A stretch of DNA of 64,000 nucleotides from Xenophilus aerolatus (GTDB lineage Bacteria > Pseudomonadota > Gammaproteobacteria > Burkholderiales > Burkholderiaceae_C): contig JASCNX010000001.1 in assembly GCA_029968055.1 (NCBI GenBank), positions 1,240,001 through 1,304,000 on the forward strand, in the 5' to 3' direction. The translations under genes were made by a program, and so were the position numbers. Positions 1 to 8,993 of this stretch are shown here, in pieces (position 1 is the first letter of the stretch; the number at the start of each line of letters is the position of its first letter). Under the pieces are notes generated by a model. The model was not told the origin of the DNA and ran no database searches. It saw nothing but the letters and a program-made list of their open reading frames with translations.

Positions 1-431
1 ATGTGCAGCAGGAAGTCGACCGTGCCTTCCATCTTGCCCGGCCCGGTGTAGGCGGCGATGGCCTTGGTGTCGATGCTGGCCGCGTCGACGTTCATGCCCA
101 CGCCGGGCTTGAGCACATTGACCAGCACCAGGCCGACGATCAACGCGATGGAGCTGACGATCTCGAAGTACAGCAGGGCCAGCCCGCCGGTCTTGCCAAC
201 CTTCTTCATGTCCTCCATCCCGGCGATGCCGACCACCACGGTGCAGAAGATGATCGGCGCGATCATCATCTTGATCAGCTTGATGAAGCCGTCGCCCAGG
301 GGCTTCATCTGCTCGCCCAGCGACGGGTAGAAGTAGCCCAGAAGCACGCCGACGATGACGGCGAAGATGACCTGGACGTAGAGGGAGCGGTACAGCGGCT
401 GCTTGACGCGGGCGCCGGCGGGTGCGGACAT
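1..431 (-). CDS. dctA: C4-dicarboxylate/H+ (Na+) symporter DctA, N-terminal part, cut by the window edge
   Basis: Translation from the ATG at 431 gives an N-terminal piece of a dicarboxylate/amino-acid:cation symporter of the inner membrane, which takes up succinate, fumarate and malate. It begins [20 protein letters not shown] and then shows the first hydrophobic helix ([16 protein letters not shown]) and the family-typical stretch [18 protein letters not shown] followed by [10 protein letters not shown]. About 143 residues are visible; the full protein is normally about 430 residues, so two thirds lie outside the window. There is no in-frame stop. It is transcribed away from phaB, with 180 bp between them. 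Family assignment is strong; the substrate is inferred from the family. Confidence 0.9.
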   Translation of the reverse strand, partial: MSAPAGARVKQPLYRSLYVQVIFAVIVGVLLGYFYPSLGEQMKPLGDGFIKLIKMMIAPIIFCTVVVGIAGMEDMKKVGKTGGLALLYFEIVSSIALIVGLVLVNVLKPGVGMNVDAASIDTKAIAAYTGPGKMEGTVDFLLH

Positions 432-545
432 GGACTGTCTCCTTGTTGGAATAGGACTCGGGTGTGACGCCGGCACTCTAGCGCCGCCGCAGCAGCGCCG
501 AAATGTGGGAATCCACATCCATTGGCAACGGAATGCAACAACGAC

Positions 546-567
546 AAAGCCCGCCGAAGCGGGCTTT
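546..567 (-). terminator. Hairpin downstream of phaB
   Basis: A perfect 9-bp stem AAAGCCCGC / GCGGGCTTT closes a TTCG tetraloop about 45 bp past the phaB stop. The T-tract after the stem is broken (TTTGTCGTTG), so termination may be weak. Confidence 0.6.
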
Positions 568-611
568 GAGAACGCTCGGCCGAGTCAGCCGAAGGTCAGC
601 GCGACGGTGTG

Positions 612-1349
612 TCAGTGCATGTGCAGGCCGCCGTTGACCGGGAAGTCCGCACCCGTGGAGTAGCCACCCTCGTCGGAGGCCAGCCACGAGATGATCGAGG
701 CGATCTCGGACGGATCGCCCAGGCGCTTGACCGGGATGGTGCCGACGATCTTGTCGAGCACTTCCTGGCGGATCGCCCGGACCATGTCGGTGCCGATGTA
801 GCCGGGGCTCACGGTGTTCACGGTCACGCCCTTGGCGGCCAGTTCCTGCGCCAGCGCCATCGTGAAACCGTGCATGCCGGCCTTGGCGGCCGAATAGTTG
901 GTCTGTCCGGCCTGGCCCTTGGCGCCGTTGACCGAGCTGATGTTGACGATGCGGCCCCAGCCCTTCTCGACCATGTCGCCCACCACCTGCTTGGTGACGT
1001 TGAACATGCTGTTGAGGTTGGTCTCGATGACGGCGTTCCAGTCGTCGGGCGTCATCTTCACGAACATGCGGTCGCGCGTGATGCCGGCGTTGTTCACCAG
1101 CACGTCGATGCTGCCGTGCTCGGCCTTGGCCTTGCCGAAGGCCTCGACGGTGGAATCCCAGGCGCCGACGTTGCCCACCGATGCGTGGAAGGTGTAGCCC
1201 TGTTCCTTTTGCTCGGCCAGCCATTTGCCATAGTCCCGCGTGGGTCCGCAGCCCGCGATCACCGTGAAGCCGTCCTTGTGGAGGCGCTGGCAAATGGCGG
1301 TTCCGATGCCTCCCATGCCACCGGTGACGTATGCGACTTTTTTGCTCAT
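612..1349 (-). CDS. phaB: Acetoacetyl-CoA reductase (NADPH), PHB biosynthesis
   Basis: This 245-residue short-chain dehydrogenase reduces acetoacetyl-CoA to (R)-3-hydroxybutyryl-CoA, the monomer for PHB synthase. Visible features are the cofactor glycine motif TGGMGGIG near residues 8-15, NNAG in the middle, and the catalytic Ser (NISSVNG) and Tyr-x3-Lys (NYSAAKAG, about residue 150). The C-terminus, GADFPVNGGLHMH, is characteristic of PhaB as opposed to FabG. The start at 1349 is supported by an AAGGAAAC Shine-Dalgarno; an upstream in-frame extension is spurious. It lies about 4 kb downstream of phaC-phaA on the same strand, separated by unrelated genes, and is divergent from a LysR gene 277 bp away. 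Confidence 0.95.
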   Translation of the reverse strand: MSKKVAYVTGGMGGIGTAICQRLHKDGFTVIAGCGPTRDYGKWLAEQKEQGYTFHASVGNVGAWDSTVEAFGKAKAEHGSIDVLVNNAGITRDRMFVKMTPDDWNAVIETNLNSMFNVTKQVVGDMVEKGWGRIVNISSVNGAKGQAGQTNYSAAKAGMHGFTMALAQELAAKGVTVNTVSPGYIGTDMVRAIRQEVLDKIVGTIPVKRLGDPSEIASIISWLASDEGGYSTGADFPVNGGLHMH

Positions 1350-1626
1350 GAATGTTTCCTTGATTGAGGCCCGGACCCGCTGGCCGGACTCGGTCACTTT
1401 AGCGACATTTTTCCATGCGCCCGTCTCAGGAAAACACTGAGGTTGCCGGGCGATCCGCGCGCGAGCCGCCATCTTGCGCAACGCGCCTGCGGCGTGTGTG
1501 ACAGGAGGTATTCCCGGCGCGCGCGCCGTCGCGAAGCGCCGCACGGCCACGGTGCGTCCAGCCGGCCTTCCTGGCGCCCGCGCCGGGCGGCCGGCGCGGC
1601 GGGGCCTCGGGCACACTTCGCGGGCC

Positions 1627-2529
1627 ATGAAGCTCAAGCATCTCGAGGTCTTCCACGCCATCATGCTCACCGGCAGCGTCAGCGCCGCGGCGCGCCTGCT
1701 GCACGTGACGCAGCCCGCCGCCACGCAGACCTTGCAGCATGCGGAACTGCAACTGGGCTACGCGCTGTTCACCCGGGAGCGCAACCGGCTCGTGCCCACG
1801 CACGAGGCCGTTGCGCTCTATGCCGAGGTGCAGCCGCTGATGAGCCAGCTCGAGCGCGTGCGGCGCCTGGCCATCGCGCTGGGCCGCGACGAGGACCGCC
1901 CGCTGCGCATCCTGATCGTGCCCTCGCTGGCCGTGCGCGCCCTGCCCGACGCGCTGCGGCGCTTTCGCCTGAAGCACCCGGACATGCCGGTGACCATCCG
2001 CACGCTGCATTCGCGCGAGATCGCGCAGGCCATGGTGCTGCAGGAAGGCGACATCGGCATCGTCTACGGCAGCACGCCGCACCCCGCGCTGCACGAGGAA
2101 GCCGTCGCGCGGGGCCGGCTGGTGTGCGTGTCCCGCGTCGACGAACGCGGCGCCGACCGCCGCACCACGGTGGCGCTGGACGAGGTGCTGCGCAGCCCCA
2201 TCATCCGCATCGACGAGCACGACCCCATCGGCACCATGCTGGCCGAACAGTGGTCGCGCCTGGGCGTGGCACCGACCGGCGGCATCACCGTGCAGACGCA
2301 CCACATCGCGCTCGTGCTGGCCGAGCAGGGCTTCGGCCCGGCCATCGTCGACTCGTTCACCGCCCAGGCGCGCCAGGATGCGGCGCTGCACGTGCGCACC
2401 CTGCTGCCCGAGATCGGCGTCGAGGTGCGCGCTTTGCTGCCGCAGGGCACGCGCTCGCCGCGGCCGGTCGTGGATTTCATCAAGGCGCTCAAGGCGGTGG
2501 CGGCCGAATCGGACGGGCGGCCCGGCTGA
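1627..2529 (+). CDS. LysR-family transcriptional regulator
   Basis: A 300-residue LysR regulator. The N-terminal winged helix-turn-helix covers about residues 1-60 (MKLKHLEVFHAIMLTGSVSA, then AARLLHVTQPAATQTLQ as recognition region). The effector-binding domain fills the rest; residues near 95-100 (RILIVPSLAV) start the first lobe. The recognition helix has ATQTLQ where many family members have VSRALR, so its operator may be atypical. It is divergent from phaB across 277 bp, so control of phaB or of itself is plausible but not shown. The ATG at 1627 begins the conserved HTH; the ORF is open further upstream, but that part has no family character. Confidence 0.88.
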   Translation: MKLKHLEVFHAIMLTGSVSAAARLLHVTQPAATQTLQHAELQLGYALFTRERNRLVPTHEAVALYAEVQPLMSQLERVRRLAIALGRDEDRPLRILIVPSLAVRALPDALRRFRLKHPDMPVTIRTLHSREIAQAMVLQEGDIGIVYGSTPHPALHEEAVARGRLVCVSRVDERGADRRTTVALDEVLRSPIIRIDEHDPIGTMLAEQWSRLGVAPTGGITVQTHHIALVLAEQGFGPAIVDSFTAQARQDAALHVRTLLPEIGVEVRALLPQGTRSPRPVVDFIKALKAVAAESDGRPG

Positions 2530-2545
2530 CCGCGCCTCGGCGCGC

Positions 2546-3253
2546 TCAATCGCCCGCGATCAGGCGCATCATTTCCGGATAGGCATGGACGGCGCTTTGC
2601 AGCGGCGGCCGCAGCGACGCCGCGACCATCGCCTGCGCAATCTCGGTGGTGCGGATCGAACGGAAGCGCGCGGGCGTGAGCGGCGCGAACACCGGCAGCA
2701 GCGTGGCGAGCAGGGCCGGCGTATGGCGGGACCCGAGGATCATCGCGGGCCTGAAGATGCTCACCACGGGCGGCCCCTCTCGCAGCACGGCGGCCTCGGC
2801 CTCGCCCTTGACGCGCGCATAGCGTGGCATGCCTGCAGCGCCCGAGCCGGTGGCGCGGGCCGTGGCATCCGCGCCGATGGCCGACATGAACGCCAAGTGG
2901 CCGACCTGGCCCGAAGCCCGAAGGCCACGGGCAAAGGCGGCGTTGAGCTCCACGTCGACGGCGCGATGTTCCTCGATGCTCATTCGCGCGGTGCCTGCGC
3001 CCACACCCAGCACGCTGAAACCCGTGACCTCGCCCTGCCACGCCCGGGCGGCCTCCTCGACAGCCGATGCGAGCAGGCCAGGACGCATGTCGGGCACCAG
3101 CAAGGGCAGCACGGGCGGCCCCCAGGCCGGCTCGGGGAGCCGACGCACGACCACGACGATGCGCGCGAAAGCCCTGCTGCGGACGAGTTCGTCGACCAGC
3201 GCCTGCCCGACCGAGCCCGAAGCCCCCAACACCAGCGCCATCCTGTCCGCCAT
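2546..3253 (-). CDS. NAD(P)-binding Rossmann-fold protein, atypical SDR / HTATIP2-like
   Basis: A 235-residue protein with the Rossmann nucleotide-binding motif LGASGSVGQAL at residues 8-18, followed by a beta strand ending VVVVRR, as in atypical short-chain dehydrogenases that bind NADP. A FMSAIGADA segment near residue 125 and a YARVKGEAE segment near 155 correspond to the SDR Ser and Tyr-x3-Lys regions. Such proteins (HTATIP2/NAD(P)H-binding family) are mostly of unknown substrate. The stop lies 17 bp from the stop of the convergent LysR gene. No operon partner is obvious, and the substrate cannot be told from sequence. Confidence 0.8.
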   Translation of the reverse strand: MADRMALVLGASGSVGQALVDELVRSRAFARIVVVVRRLPEPAWGPPVLPLLVPDMRPGLLASAVEEAARAWQGEVTGFSVLGVGAGTARMSIEEHRAVDVELNAAFARGLRASGQVGHLAFMSAIGADATARATGSGAAGMPRYARVKGEAEAAVLREGPPVVSIFRPAMILGSRHTPALLATLLPVFAPLTPARFRSIRTTEIAQAMVAASLRPPLQSAVHAYPEMMRLIAGD

Positions 3254-3341
3254 CGCTCACCTCCTGCGTGTTCCGCCGTGCCGCGCCGCCGAAGGTGACG
3301 GCAACGCCGGCCGCATTGTCGACCGGCACTTGCCGATCCGG

Positions 3342-4115
3342 TCAGCAAGCGGCTGGACGCCCGCCCGCTTGCGAGCGCGCGCGGCCTGCCGCCCAGGCCA
3401 CGGTGCGCCGCGCGAGGGCCGCCGTGGCGTCGATCAGCGGGACCGGCGCGGATGCGGCATCGAGCACCAACGGAATCTCGGTGCAGCCCAGCACCAGCGC
3501 TCGTGCGCCGCGTTCGACCAGCGCGCACGCGACGGCGCGCAAGCACGTACGTCCCAGCGCGAGATCGCCGGCCTTGATGGCCGCGATGCCGGGCGAGACG
3601 CATTCGCTGATCTGCGCCGCCGTGGGCAACCGCCAGTCGACCTGCGGCGCGCGCGCGGTGTACAGGCCCGATGCCAGGGTCGCTTCGGTTGCCAGCAGGC
3701 CCAACGGCGCGGCGCGTACCACCTCGACCGCCTCGGCCAGCGCGGCGTCCACGAGATGCAGCATCGGCACGCCGAGGGCCGCCTGCAGCGGATCGAACCA
3801 CAGGTGTGCGGTGTTGCACGGCATCACGACCAGCGCCGCGCCGCCTTCGACCAGTCGACGCCCGCTCGCGATCAGGGCCGGCAGCGGCGACTCGCCTTTG
3901 CCCAAGTAAGCGGCGGTGCGATCGGGCACCTGCGGGATGGAACTGACCAACAGCGGCAGGTGGTCCTGGTCGCGGCGGGCCGGGGTGGCCGCCCACAGCT
4001 TGTGCATGAAGTCGACCGTGGCCAGCGGCCCCATGCCGCCGAGCACGCCGACGGGCGCATGCGCGTCGCCGAAGGCCGGAGGCAAAAGATCGAAGGCATG
4101 CGCGGTGGAAGGCAT
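3342..4115 (-). CDS. Aspartate/glutamate racemase family protein
   Basis: A 257-residue member of the PLP-independent Asp/Glu racemase superfamily, which uses two cysteines for proton exchange at the alpha carbon. Both catalytic motifs are present: VVMPCNTAHLW (Cys at about residue 100) and VLGCTEIPLVL (Cys about residue 210). The N-terminal IGVLGGMGP-like motif (VGVLGGMGPLATVDF, residues 22-36) matches the aspartate racemase/YgeA branch. About 20 residues precede the conserved core, and a later start is possible but lacks a clear Met. Substrate (aspartate, glutamate or hydantoin) is undetermined. Confidence 0.88.
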   Translation of the reverse strand: MPSTAHAFDLLPPAFGDAHAPVGVLGGMGPLATVDFMHKLWAATPARRDQDHLPLLVSSIPQVPDRTAAYLGKGESPLPALIASGRRLVEGGAALVVMPCNTAHLWFDPLQAALGVPMLHLVDAALAEAVEVVRAAPLGLLATEATLASGLYTARAPQVDWRLPTAAQISECVSPGIAAIKAGDLALGRTCLRAVACALVERGARALVLGCTEIPLVLDAASAPVPLIDATAALARRTVAWAAGRARSQAGGRPAAC

Positions 4116-4218
4116 GCGCCCATGCTAGGACGCTCGCAGAGCGGCGGGCATCGAAGCTCGCGCAATGGCCATCACGATCGCTTATGGCCGGGAGGTATCG
4201 CCTGCGCGCTGGCCGACA

Positions 4219-4785
4219 ATGGCCGTGATGAATTCGAATCCTGCGCGCCCCCGGGTCTACCTGGCCGGGCCGGACGTGTTTCTCCCCGACAGTCGGCACG
4301 TCTTCGAGCGCCTGCGCGCCGCGTGTGCACGCCTGGGCCTCGAGGGCGTCGAACCCTCCGATGGCGGCCTGGCCGAATCCGGCGCGCTGGGCGCCACCGA
4401 CGACGAACTCGCGCAGCGCATCTACGAGGGCAACGTGCGCCTGATCCACGCGTGCGACGGCGTCATCGCCAATCTGTGCGCCTTCCGCGGGCTGGAGCCG
4501 GACCCGGGCACGGTGTTCGAGGTCGGCTACGCGGTGGCGCTGGGCAAGCCGGTGGTGGGCTACGGCGTGGCGCCCGGCAGTTATGCGGATCGCGTGGGTG
4601 CCGCCCTGCCCTGCGCCCGGGCGGCCGACGGCCACCTTCGCGAGGCGGCCAACGGCGCGATGGTCGAAGGCCTGGGCCAGCGCTTGAACCTGATGCTCAC
4701 CCGCTCCACGCCGCTGGAAGACTCGGCCGAGGCCGCCCTGCAACAACTGGCACGGCGCCTGCAGAGCAAGCCGGGGGGCCGTTGA
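4219..4785 (+). CDS. Nucleoside 2-deoxyribosyltransferase family protein
   Basis: A 188-residue protein of the nucleoside 2-deoxyribosyltransferase fold, whose members exchange or hydrolyse bases on 2'-deoxynucleosides (purine/pyrimidine salvage). It begins RPRVYLAGPDVFLPDS, matching the family's YLAGP motif, and carries DPGTVFEVGYAVALGKPV, which contains the catalytic glutamate (FEVGYA). The start is uncertain: ATGs at 4165, 4219 and 4228 are in frame, and the two later ones lie directly before the conserved start. A GGGAGG sequence sits too far upstream (about 24 bp) to be decisive. It is convergent with a hypothetical gene, with only 9 bp between stops. Confidence 0.85.
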   Translation: MAVMNSNPARPRVYLAGPDVFLPDSRHVFERLRAACARLGLEGVEPSDGGLAESGALGATDDELAQRIYEGNVRLIHACDGVIANLCAFRGLEPDPGTVFEVGYAVALGKPVVGYGVAPGSYADRVGAALPCARAADGHLREAANGAMVEGLGQRLNLMLTRSTPLEDSAEAALQQLARRLQSKPGGR

Positions 4786-4794
4786 GCGCGCGTG

Positions 4795-5520
4795 TCACTG
4801 CGACCGTGGCAGCCACGCGTCGAATTCGCCGATCGAACATTCGGCCGTGAGCGGCTGCAGTGGGAAGATGCGCCATGGCGCTCCCGCATCCATCTCCGGA
4901 AGACGTGAAATCAGCGCGTCGCGCATGGCAGGCTTGACCTGCTGCCGCCAGTCCAGGACCTGGCCCCAGACCGAACTCCCCGCGAGATGTGGCGCGACTG
5001 CTGGAGAGCGAACCGAACGCCGGTAGGCCGGCGGGAACAGGCGCAGGTAGGCCGGCCGGTGGTAGAGCCAGGAGTGGCCTCGCACCGACACCGCGCCGCC
5101 GTGCTTGCGGCGCACCGCATCGACCAGCGCCCGCAACTCGCCGAGCCGGTCGTCGATGGCCGCGCGCGCCAGCGGCGACACAGCAGGTTGTTCCGAGGGC
5201 ATGAAGTGCAGGCGCACGGCGCCATCCGGCCCCGGTGGATCGAAGGAGAAGGGACCGAAGGGGGTCGAACGGGGCGGCGCACCGCCGGCTTCGAAGCGCT
5301 GCATGCACAGGAGCAGCAGGTCCTGATCGCTCCCTCGTGCCGCCCGGATGTCGGCAAGGAACGCGGCCCAGCGCGGCTCGCCGTCGGGCGCGGCGAGGTT
5401 GAAGCGGCGCCGCAGGTTCGTGCAACGCGCGACCGCGACGTCCAGCGGTACGCCGGCGAGGCCCGCGTAGCGCGCCGCCACCGCCAGTTGGAGCGAGAAG
5501 TAGTCCTGCATCGTCCGCAT
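4795..5520 (-). CDS. Hypothetical protein, about 240 residues
   Basis: I do not recognise this family. It reads MRTMQDYFSLQLAVAARYAG and then runs as a soluble protein with tryptophans and charged helices to FDAWLPRSQ. The region LGELRALVDAVRRKHGG followed by SVRGHSWLYHRPAYLR looks like a structured domain. The same frame stays open upstream through phaA, but that part is low-complexity shadow. The first ATG after phaA is at 5520, immediately beyond the phaA terminator T-tract; a second ATG is at 5511. No good Shine-Dalgarno is seen for either. Same strand as phaA, so it may depend on read-through. Moderate confidence that it is a gene. Confidence 0.6.
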   Translation of the reverse strand: MRTMQDYFSLQLAVAARYAGLAGVPLDVAVARCTNLRRRFNLAAPDGEPRWAAFLADIRAARGSDQDLLLLCMQRFEAGGAPPRSTPFGPFSFDPPGPDGAVRLHFMPSEQPAVSPLARAAIDDRLGELRALVDAVRRKHGGAVSVRGHSWLYHRPAYLRLFPPAYRRSVRSPAVAPHLAGSSVWGQVLDWRQQVKPAMRDALISRLPEMDAGAPWRIFPLQPLTAECSIGEFDAWLPRSQ

Positions 5521-5547
5521 GAAAAAGGCCGCGCGTTGCGCGGCCTT
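5521..5547 (-). terminator. Rho-independent terminator of phaC-phaA
   Basis: A perfect 10-bp GC-rich stem AAGGCCGCGC / GCGCGGCCTT with a 3-nt loop, followed on the minus strand by TTTTTC. It lies about 40 bp past the phaA stop and touches the start of the next gene. Confidence 0.85.
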
Positions 5548-5587
5548 GTCGGCGAAGCGGCCTGGCGCCAGCGCCCGGCCACCAAGT

Positions 5588-6766
5588 TCAGCGCTCGACC
5601 GCCAGCGCCACGCCCATGCCGCCACCGATGCACAGGCCCGCCACGCCCTTCCTGGCGCCGCTGCGCTGCATCTCGTGCAGCAGCGTGACCAGGATGCGGC
5701 AGCCGGATGCACCGATCGGGTGGCCGATGGCGATGGCGCCGCCGTTCACGTTGACCTTCGCCGGATCGGCGCCGAGCAGCTTGTTGACGGCGCAGGCCTG
5801 CGCGGCGAAAGCCTCGTTCAGCTCGAACAGGTCGACATCGCCCACCTTCCAGCCGGCGCGCTGCAGCGCCTTCTGCGTGGCACCCACCGGGCCCAGGCCC
5901 ATGGTGGCCGGGTCGAGGCCGACCGTCGCGTAGCTGGCGATGCGGGCCAGCGGCGTGAGGCCCAGGGCCGCGGCCTTCTTGGCGCTCATCACCACCACGG
6001 CGGCGGCGCCGTCGTTCAGGCCCGAGGCGTTGCCGGCCGTGACCGAGCCGGCCTTGTCGAAGGCCGGCTTCAGGCCGGCCAGCGCTTCGGCGTTGGTCTT
6101 CTTGTTGATGAACTCGTCGGTGTCGAACACGATCGGGTCGCCCTTGCGCTGGGGGATCGTGACGGCAGTGATCTCGTCCTTGAACTTGCCAGCAGCCTGC
6201 GCGGCGGCCGCACGCTGCTGGCTGGTCAGGGCCAGCGTGTCCTGCTGCTCGCGCGTGATGCCTTCCTGCTTGGCCACGTTCTCCGCCGTGATGCCCATGT
6301 GGTACTGGTTGTAGACGTCCCACAGGCCGTCGACGATCATCGAATCGACCATCTTCCAGTCGCCCATGCGTTGGCCGTCGCGGCTGTTCAACAGCACGTG
6401 CGGGCTGGCGCTCATGTTCTCCTGCCCGCCGGCGACGACGATCTCGCTGTCGCCGGTCACCACGGCCTGGTGCGCGAGCATGACGGCCTTCAGGCCGGAG
6501 CCGCACACGGCATTGATGGTCAGCCCCGGGATGGCCTTGGGGAGCCCGGCCTTGAGCAGGGCCTGCCGCGCGGGGTTCTGGCCCGCGCCAGCGGCGAGCA
6601 CCTGGCCCATGATGACTTCACCCACCTGCTCGCCGTTGAGCTTGGCGCGCTCGAGTGCAGCCTGGATGGCGATGCTGCCCAGCTCGGTGGCCGCGACCTT
6701 GGCCAGCGAGCCGCCGAACTTGCCGACGGCGGTGCGGGCGGCCGAAACGATGACGATGTCTTCCAT
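5588..6766 (-). CDS. phaA: Acetyl-CoA C-acetyltransferase (beta-ketothiolase), PHB pathway
   Basis: A 392-residue thiolase that condenses two acetyl-CoA to acetoacetyl-CoA, the first PHB step. All catalytic signatures are in place: the acyl-accepting Cys88 in [11 protein letters not shown], His349 in GHPIGASG, and Cys379 in LCIGGGMG. Length is exactly typical of biosynthetic thiolases. It follows phaC on the same strand with a 61-bp gap and ends in a strong terminator, so phaC-phaA form an operon. Confidence 0.96.
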   Translation of the reverse strand: MEDIVIVSAARTAVGKFGGSLAKVAATELGSIAIQAALERAKLNGEQVGEVIMGQVLAAGAGQNPARQALLKAGLPKAIPGLTINAVCGSGLKAVMLAHQAVVTGDSEIVVAGGQENMSASPHVLLNSRDGQRMGDWKMVDSMIVDGLWDVYNQYHMGITAENVAKQEGITREQQDTLALTSQQRAAAAQAAGKFKDEITAVTIPQRKGDPIVFDTDEFINKKTNAEALAGLKPAFDKAGSVTAGNASGLNDGAAAVVVMSAKKAAALGLTPLARIASYATVGLDPATMGLGPVGATQKALQRAGWKVGDVDLFELNEAFAAQACAVNKLLGADPAKVNVNGGAIAIGHPIGASGCRILVTLLHEMQRSGARKGVAGLCIGGGMGVALAVER

Positions 6767-6827
6767 GATGGTCCTCTCCGGATGAATGCGAACGTGGATG
6801 CGGGGTCGGGTAAATTGGGCGCGTCGT

Positions 6828-8555
6828 TCAGGCCTTGGCCTTGACGTAGCGCCCGGGCGCGGGTTCGACAGCCTTGTAGGCCGTGCCCTTGCCGAAGGCC
6901 TTGGGGGCCGGGATCTGTTTGCCGCCGTGGGGCTTGAGCCAGGCGTCCCAGTCGGTCCACCAGCTGCCCGGGTGCTCGGTGGCGCCTTCGAGCCATTGGG
7001 CGTGGGTCGCGGGCAGCTTGCCGTCCTCGCGGGTCCAGAAGCTGCGCTTCTTCTTGGCAGGCGGGTTGATCACCCCGGCGATGTGGCCCGATGCGCCCAT
7101 GACGAAGCGCTTCTTGCCGGTCAGGATCTGCGTGGACGCGTAGGCACCGCCGATGGGCACGATGTGGTCCTCGCGCGAGCCGTATATGTAGACCGGTGCC
7201 TGGATGGCGCGCAGGTCGATCTTCTCGCCGCAGACGGTGACGGCCTGCGGCTCGGCCAGCTTGTCCTCGAGGTAGGTGTTGCGCAGGTACCAGCAGTACA
7301 TCGGCCCCGGCAGGTTGGTCGCGTCGCTGTTCCAGTAGAGCAGGTCGAAGGGCGGTGGCGTCTCCCCCTTCAGGTAGTTGCCGACGACGTAGTTCCACAC
7401 CAGGTCGTTGGGCCGCAGGAAGCTGAAGGTCGATGCAAGGTCGCCGCCGGGCAGCAGGCCGCCCTTGCCCATCTGCATCTCGCGAAAGCGCACGAAGTTC
7501 TCGTCGATGAAGATGTCGAGGATGCCCGTGTCCTTGAAGCGCAGCAGCGTGGTCAGGAAGGTGACCGAGGCGGCGGGATGCTCGCCGCGCGCTGCCAGCA
7601 CCGCCAGCGCGGTGCCGAGGATGGTGCCGCCGACGCAGAAGCCCAGCGTGTTGATCTGGCCGCCTCTCTTGTCCTGGCCGGTGATCTCGCGCACCGCCTG
7701 GATGGCCTGGATCGCGCCCTTCTCGATGTAGTCGTCCCAGGTGGCCTGGCCCATCGACTCGTCGGGATTGCGCCAGCTGACCACGAAGGTGCGATGCCCC
7801 TGGGTGACCGCGTGGCGGATCAGCGAGTTCTCCGGCTGCAGGTCGAGGATGTAGAACTTGTTGATGCACGGGGGCACCAGCAACAGCGGACGCTCGTGCA
7901 CCTTGGGCGTGAGCGGCTTGTACTCGAGCAGTTGGAACAGCTCGTTCTCGTACACCACCGCGCCTTCGGTGGTCGCCACGTTGCGGCCGACCTCGAAGGC
8001 GCTCTCGTCGGTCATGCTGACGTGGCCCTGCTGGATGTCGTGCACCAGGTTGCGGATGCCCTTGGCGATGCTCTCGCCCTGGGTCTTCAGTGCCTGCTGC
8101 TGGGCCTCGGCGTTGAAGGCCATGTAGTTGCTGGGGGCCGACGCCGCCATCCACTGCTCGACCGCGAAGCGCAGGCGGGCCTTGGTCTTGGCGTCGGCCT
8201 CGACCGCCTCGGCCATCGACATCAGGGTGCGTGCATTCAGCAGGTAGACCGCGGCCGAAAACGCGGCCATGGGGTTCTGGTGCCACGGCTCGGCGGCGAA
8301 GCGCTTGTCGCCTTCGGGCTGCACCATCATGCCCTGGCGCCACAGGGCGCTGGCTTCCTCGACGTAGTCGCGCTGGATGCCCACCAGCTTGTCGGGCGCG
8401 AACTTGAAGCTCGGCAGGCTCCATTGCTGCCCGCCGCCGAAGGCACCGCCCTGGCCGAGTTCGCCGAAGGACGAGAGCGCCCTCTGCCAGCCTTCGCTCA
8501 GCGCCTTCTGGAACGAGCCCATCATCTCGCTCGCCATGGCCTGGTCCTGTGTCAT
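6828..8555 (-). CDS. phaC: Class I poly(3-hydroxyalkanoate) synthase
   Basis: A 575-residue class I PHA synthase that polymerises (R)-3-hydroxyacyl-CoA at the surface of PHB granules. The lipase-like box GFCVGG (residues 305-310) carries catalytic Cys307. The Asp/His of the triad lie in [10 protein letters not shown] and [13 protein letters not shown] near the C-terminal third. Several longer in-frame starts exist, but the ATG at 8555 is preceded by AGGAGACACC and begins [12 protein letters not shown], so it is chosen. First gene of phaC-phaA; the upstream 130 bp is shared with a divergent small membrane protein gene. Confidence 0.95.
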   Translation of the reverse strand: MTQDQAMASEMMGSFQKALSEGWQRALSSFGELGQGGAFGGGQQWSLPSFKFAPDKLVGIQRDYVEEASALWRQGMMVQPEGDKRFAAEPWHQNPMAAFSAAVYLLNARTLMSMAEAVEADAKTKARLRFAVEQWMAASAPSNYMAFNAEAQQQALKTQGESIAKGIRNLVHDIQQGHVSMTDESAFEVGRNVATTEGAVVYENELFQLLEYKPLTPKVHERPLLLVPPCINKFYILDLQPENSLIRHAVTQGHRTFVVSWRNPDESMGQATWDDYIEKGAIQAIQAVREITGQDKRGGQINTLGFCVGGTILGTALAVLAARGEHPAASVTFLTTLLRFKDTGILDIFIDENFVRFREMQMGKGGLLPGGDLASTFSFLRPNDLVWNYVVGNYLKGETPPPFDLLYWNSDATNLPGPMYCWYLRNTYLEDKLAEPQAVTVCGEKIDLRAIQAPVYIYGSREDHIVPIGGAYASTQILTGKKRFVMGASGHIAGVINPPAKKKRSFWTREDGKLPATHAQWLEGATEHPGSWWTDWDAWLKPHGGKQIPAPKAFGKGTAYKAVEPAPGRYVKAKA

Positions 8556-8684
8556 GGTGTCTCCTGTGTTCCTCGCCTGGTGGTTGCAACCACTGCGAAG
8601 CGTGGCGCGTGATTGAGTATCCTGCATTTCCAAGGCACTTTTTGGCATGCCCCACAGCGGCGGTGCGCCACCCGATCTGAAACC

Positions 8685-8993
8685 GTGTTCATCCATCTCG
8701 TCGTGATCGCCTGGCTGTACGTGGCCGTGATGATGGCCGTCGCCGAAGCCACCGCCACCAACGGCACGGTGCTGGGCGCCGTCTTCACCTTCCTGCTCTA
8801 CGGGCTGCTCCCGGTGGCGCTGGTGGTGTACCTGCTGGCCACGCCGGCGCGGCGGCGCGCCGCGAAGGAGCGCGAAGCACAGGCCCAGGCCGCGGCGCGG
8901 GCCGCGGCCGAGGCGGTCGTTTCAGACGCGCCAGACCAGGGCGGCGAAGCGCCCACTGCCGGCGCCGTCGCGCCTGTACGAAAAGAACCTTGA
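8685..8993 (+). CDS. Small inner-membrane protein with two hydrophobic segments
   Basis: A protein of about 102 residues with two transmembrane helices (FIHLVVIAWLYVAVMMAVA and VFTFLLYGLLPVALVVYLLA), then a basic stop-transfer sequence (RRRAAKERE) and an Ala/Glu-rich cytoplasmic tail. GTG at 8685 is preferred because it starts the first helix; an ATG at 8613 would add 24 residues without membrane character. Its last 72 bp overlap the 3' end of pgeF on the other strand. Function unknown. Confidence 0.7.
   Translation: MFIHLVVIAWLYVAVMMAVAEATATNGTVLGAVFTFLLYGLLPVALVVYLLATPARRRAAKEREAQAQAAARAAAEAVVSDAPDQGGEAPTAGAVAPVRKEP

Noticed and set aside
6520-8655. 711-codon second frame on the minus strand overlapping phaC and the end of phaA
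   Set aside because: It is an Arg/Gly/Ala-rich shadow of phaC, with no PHA synthase or other motif.
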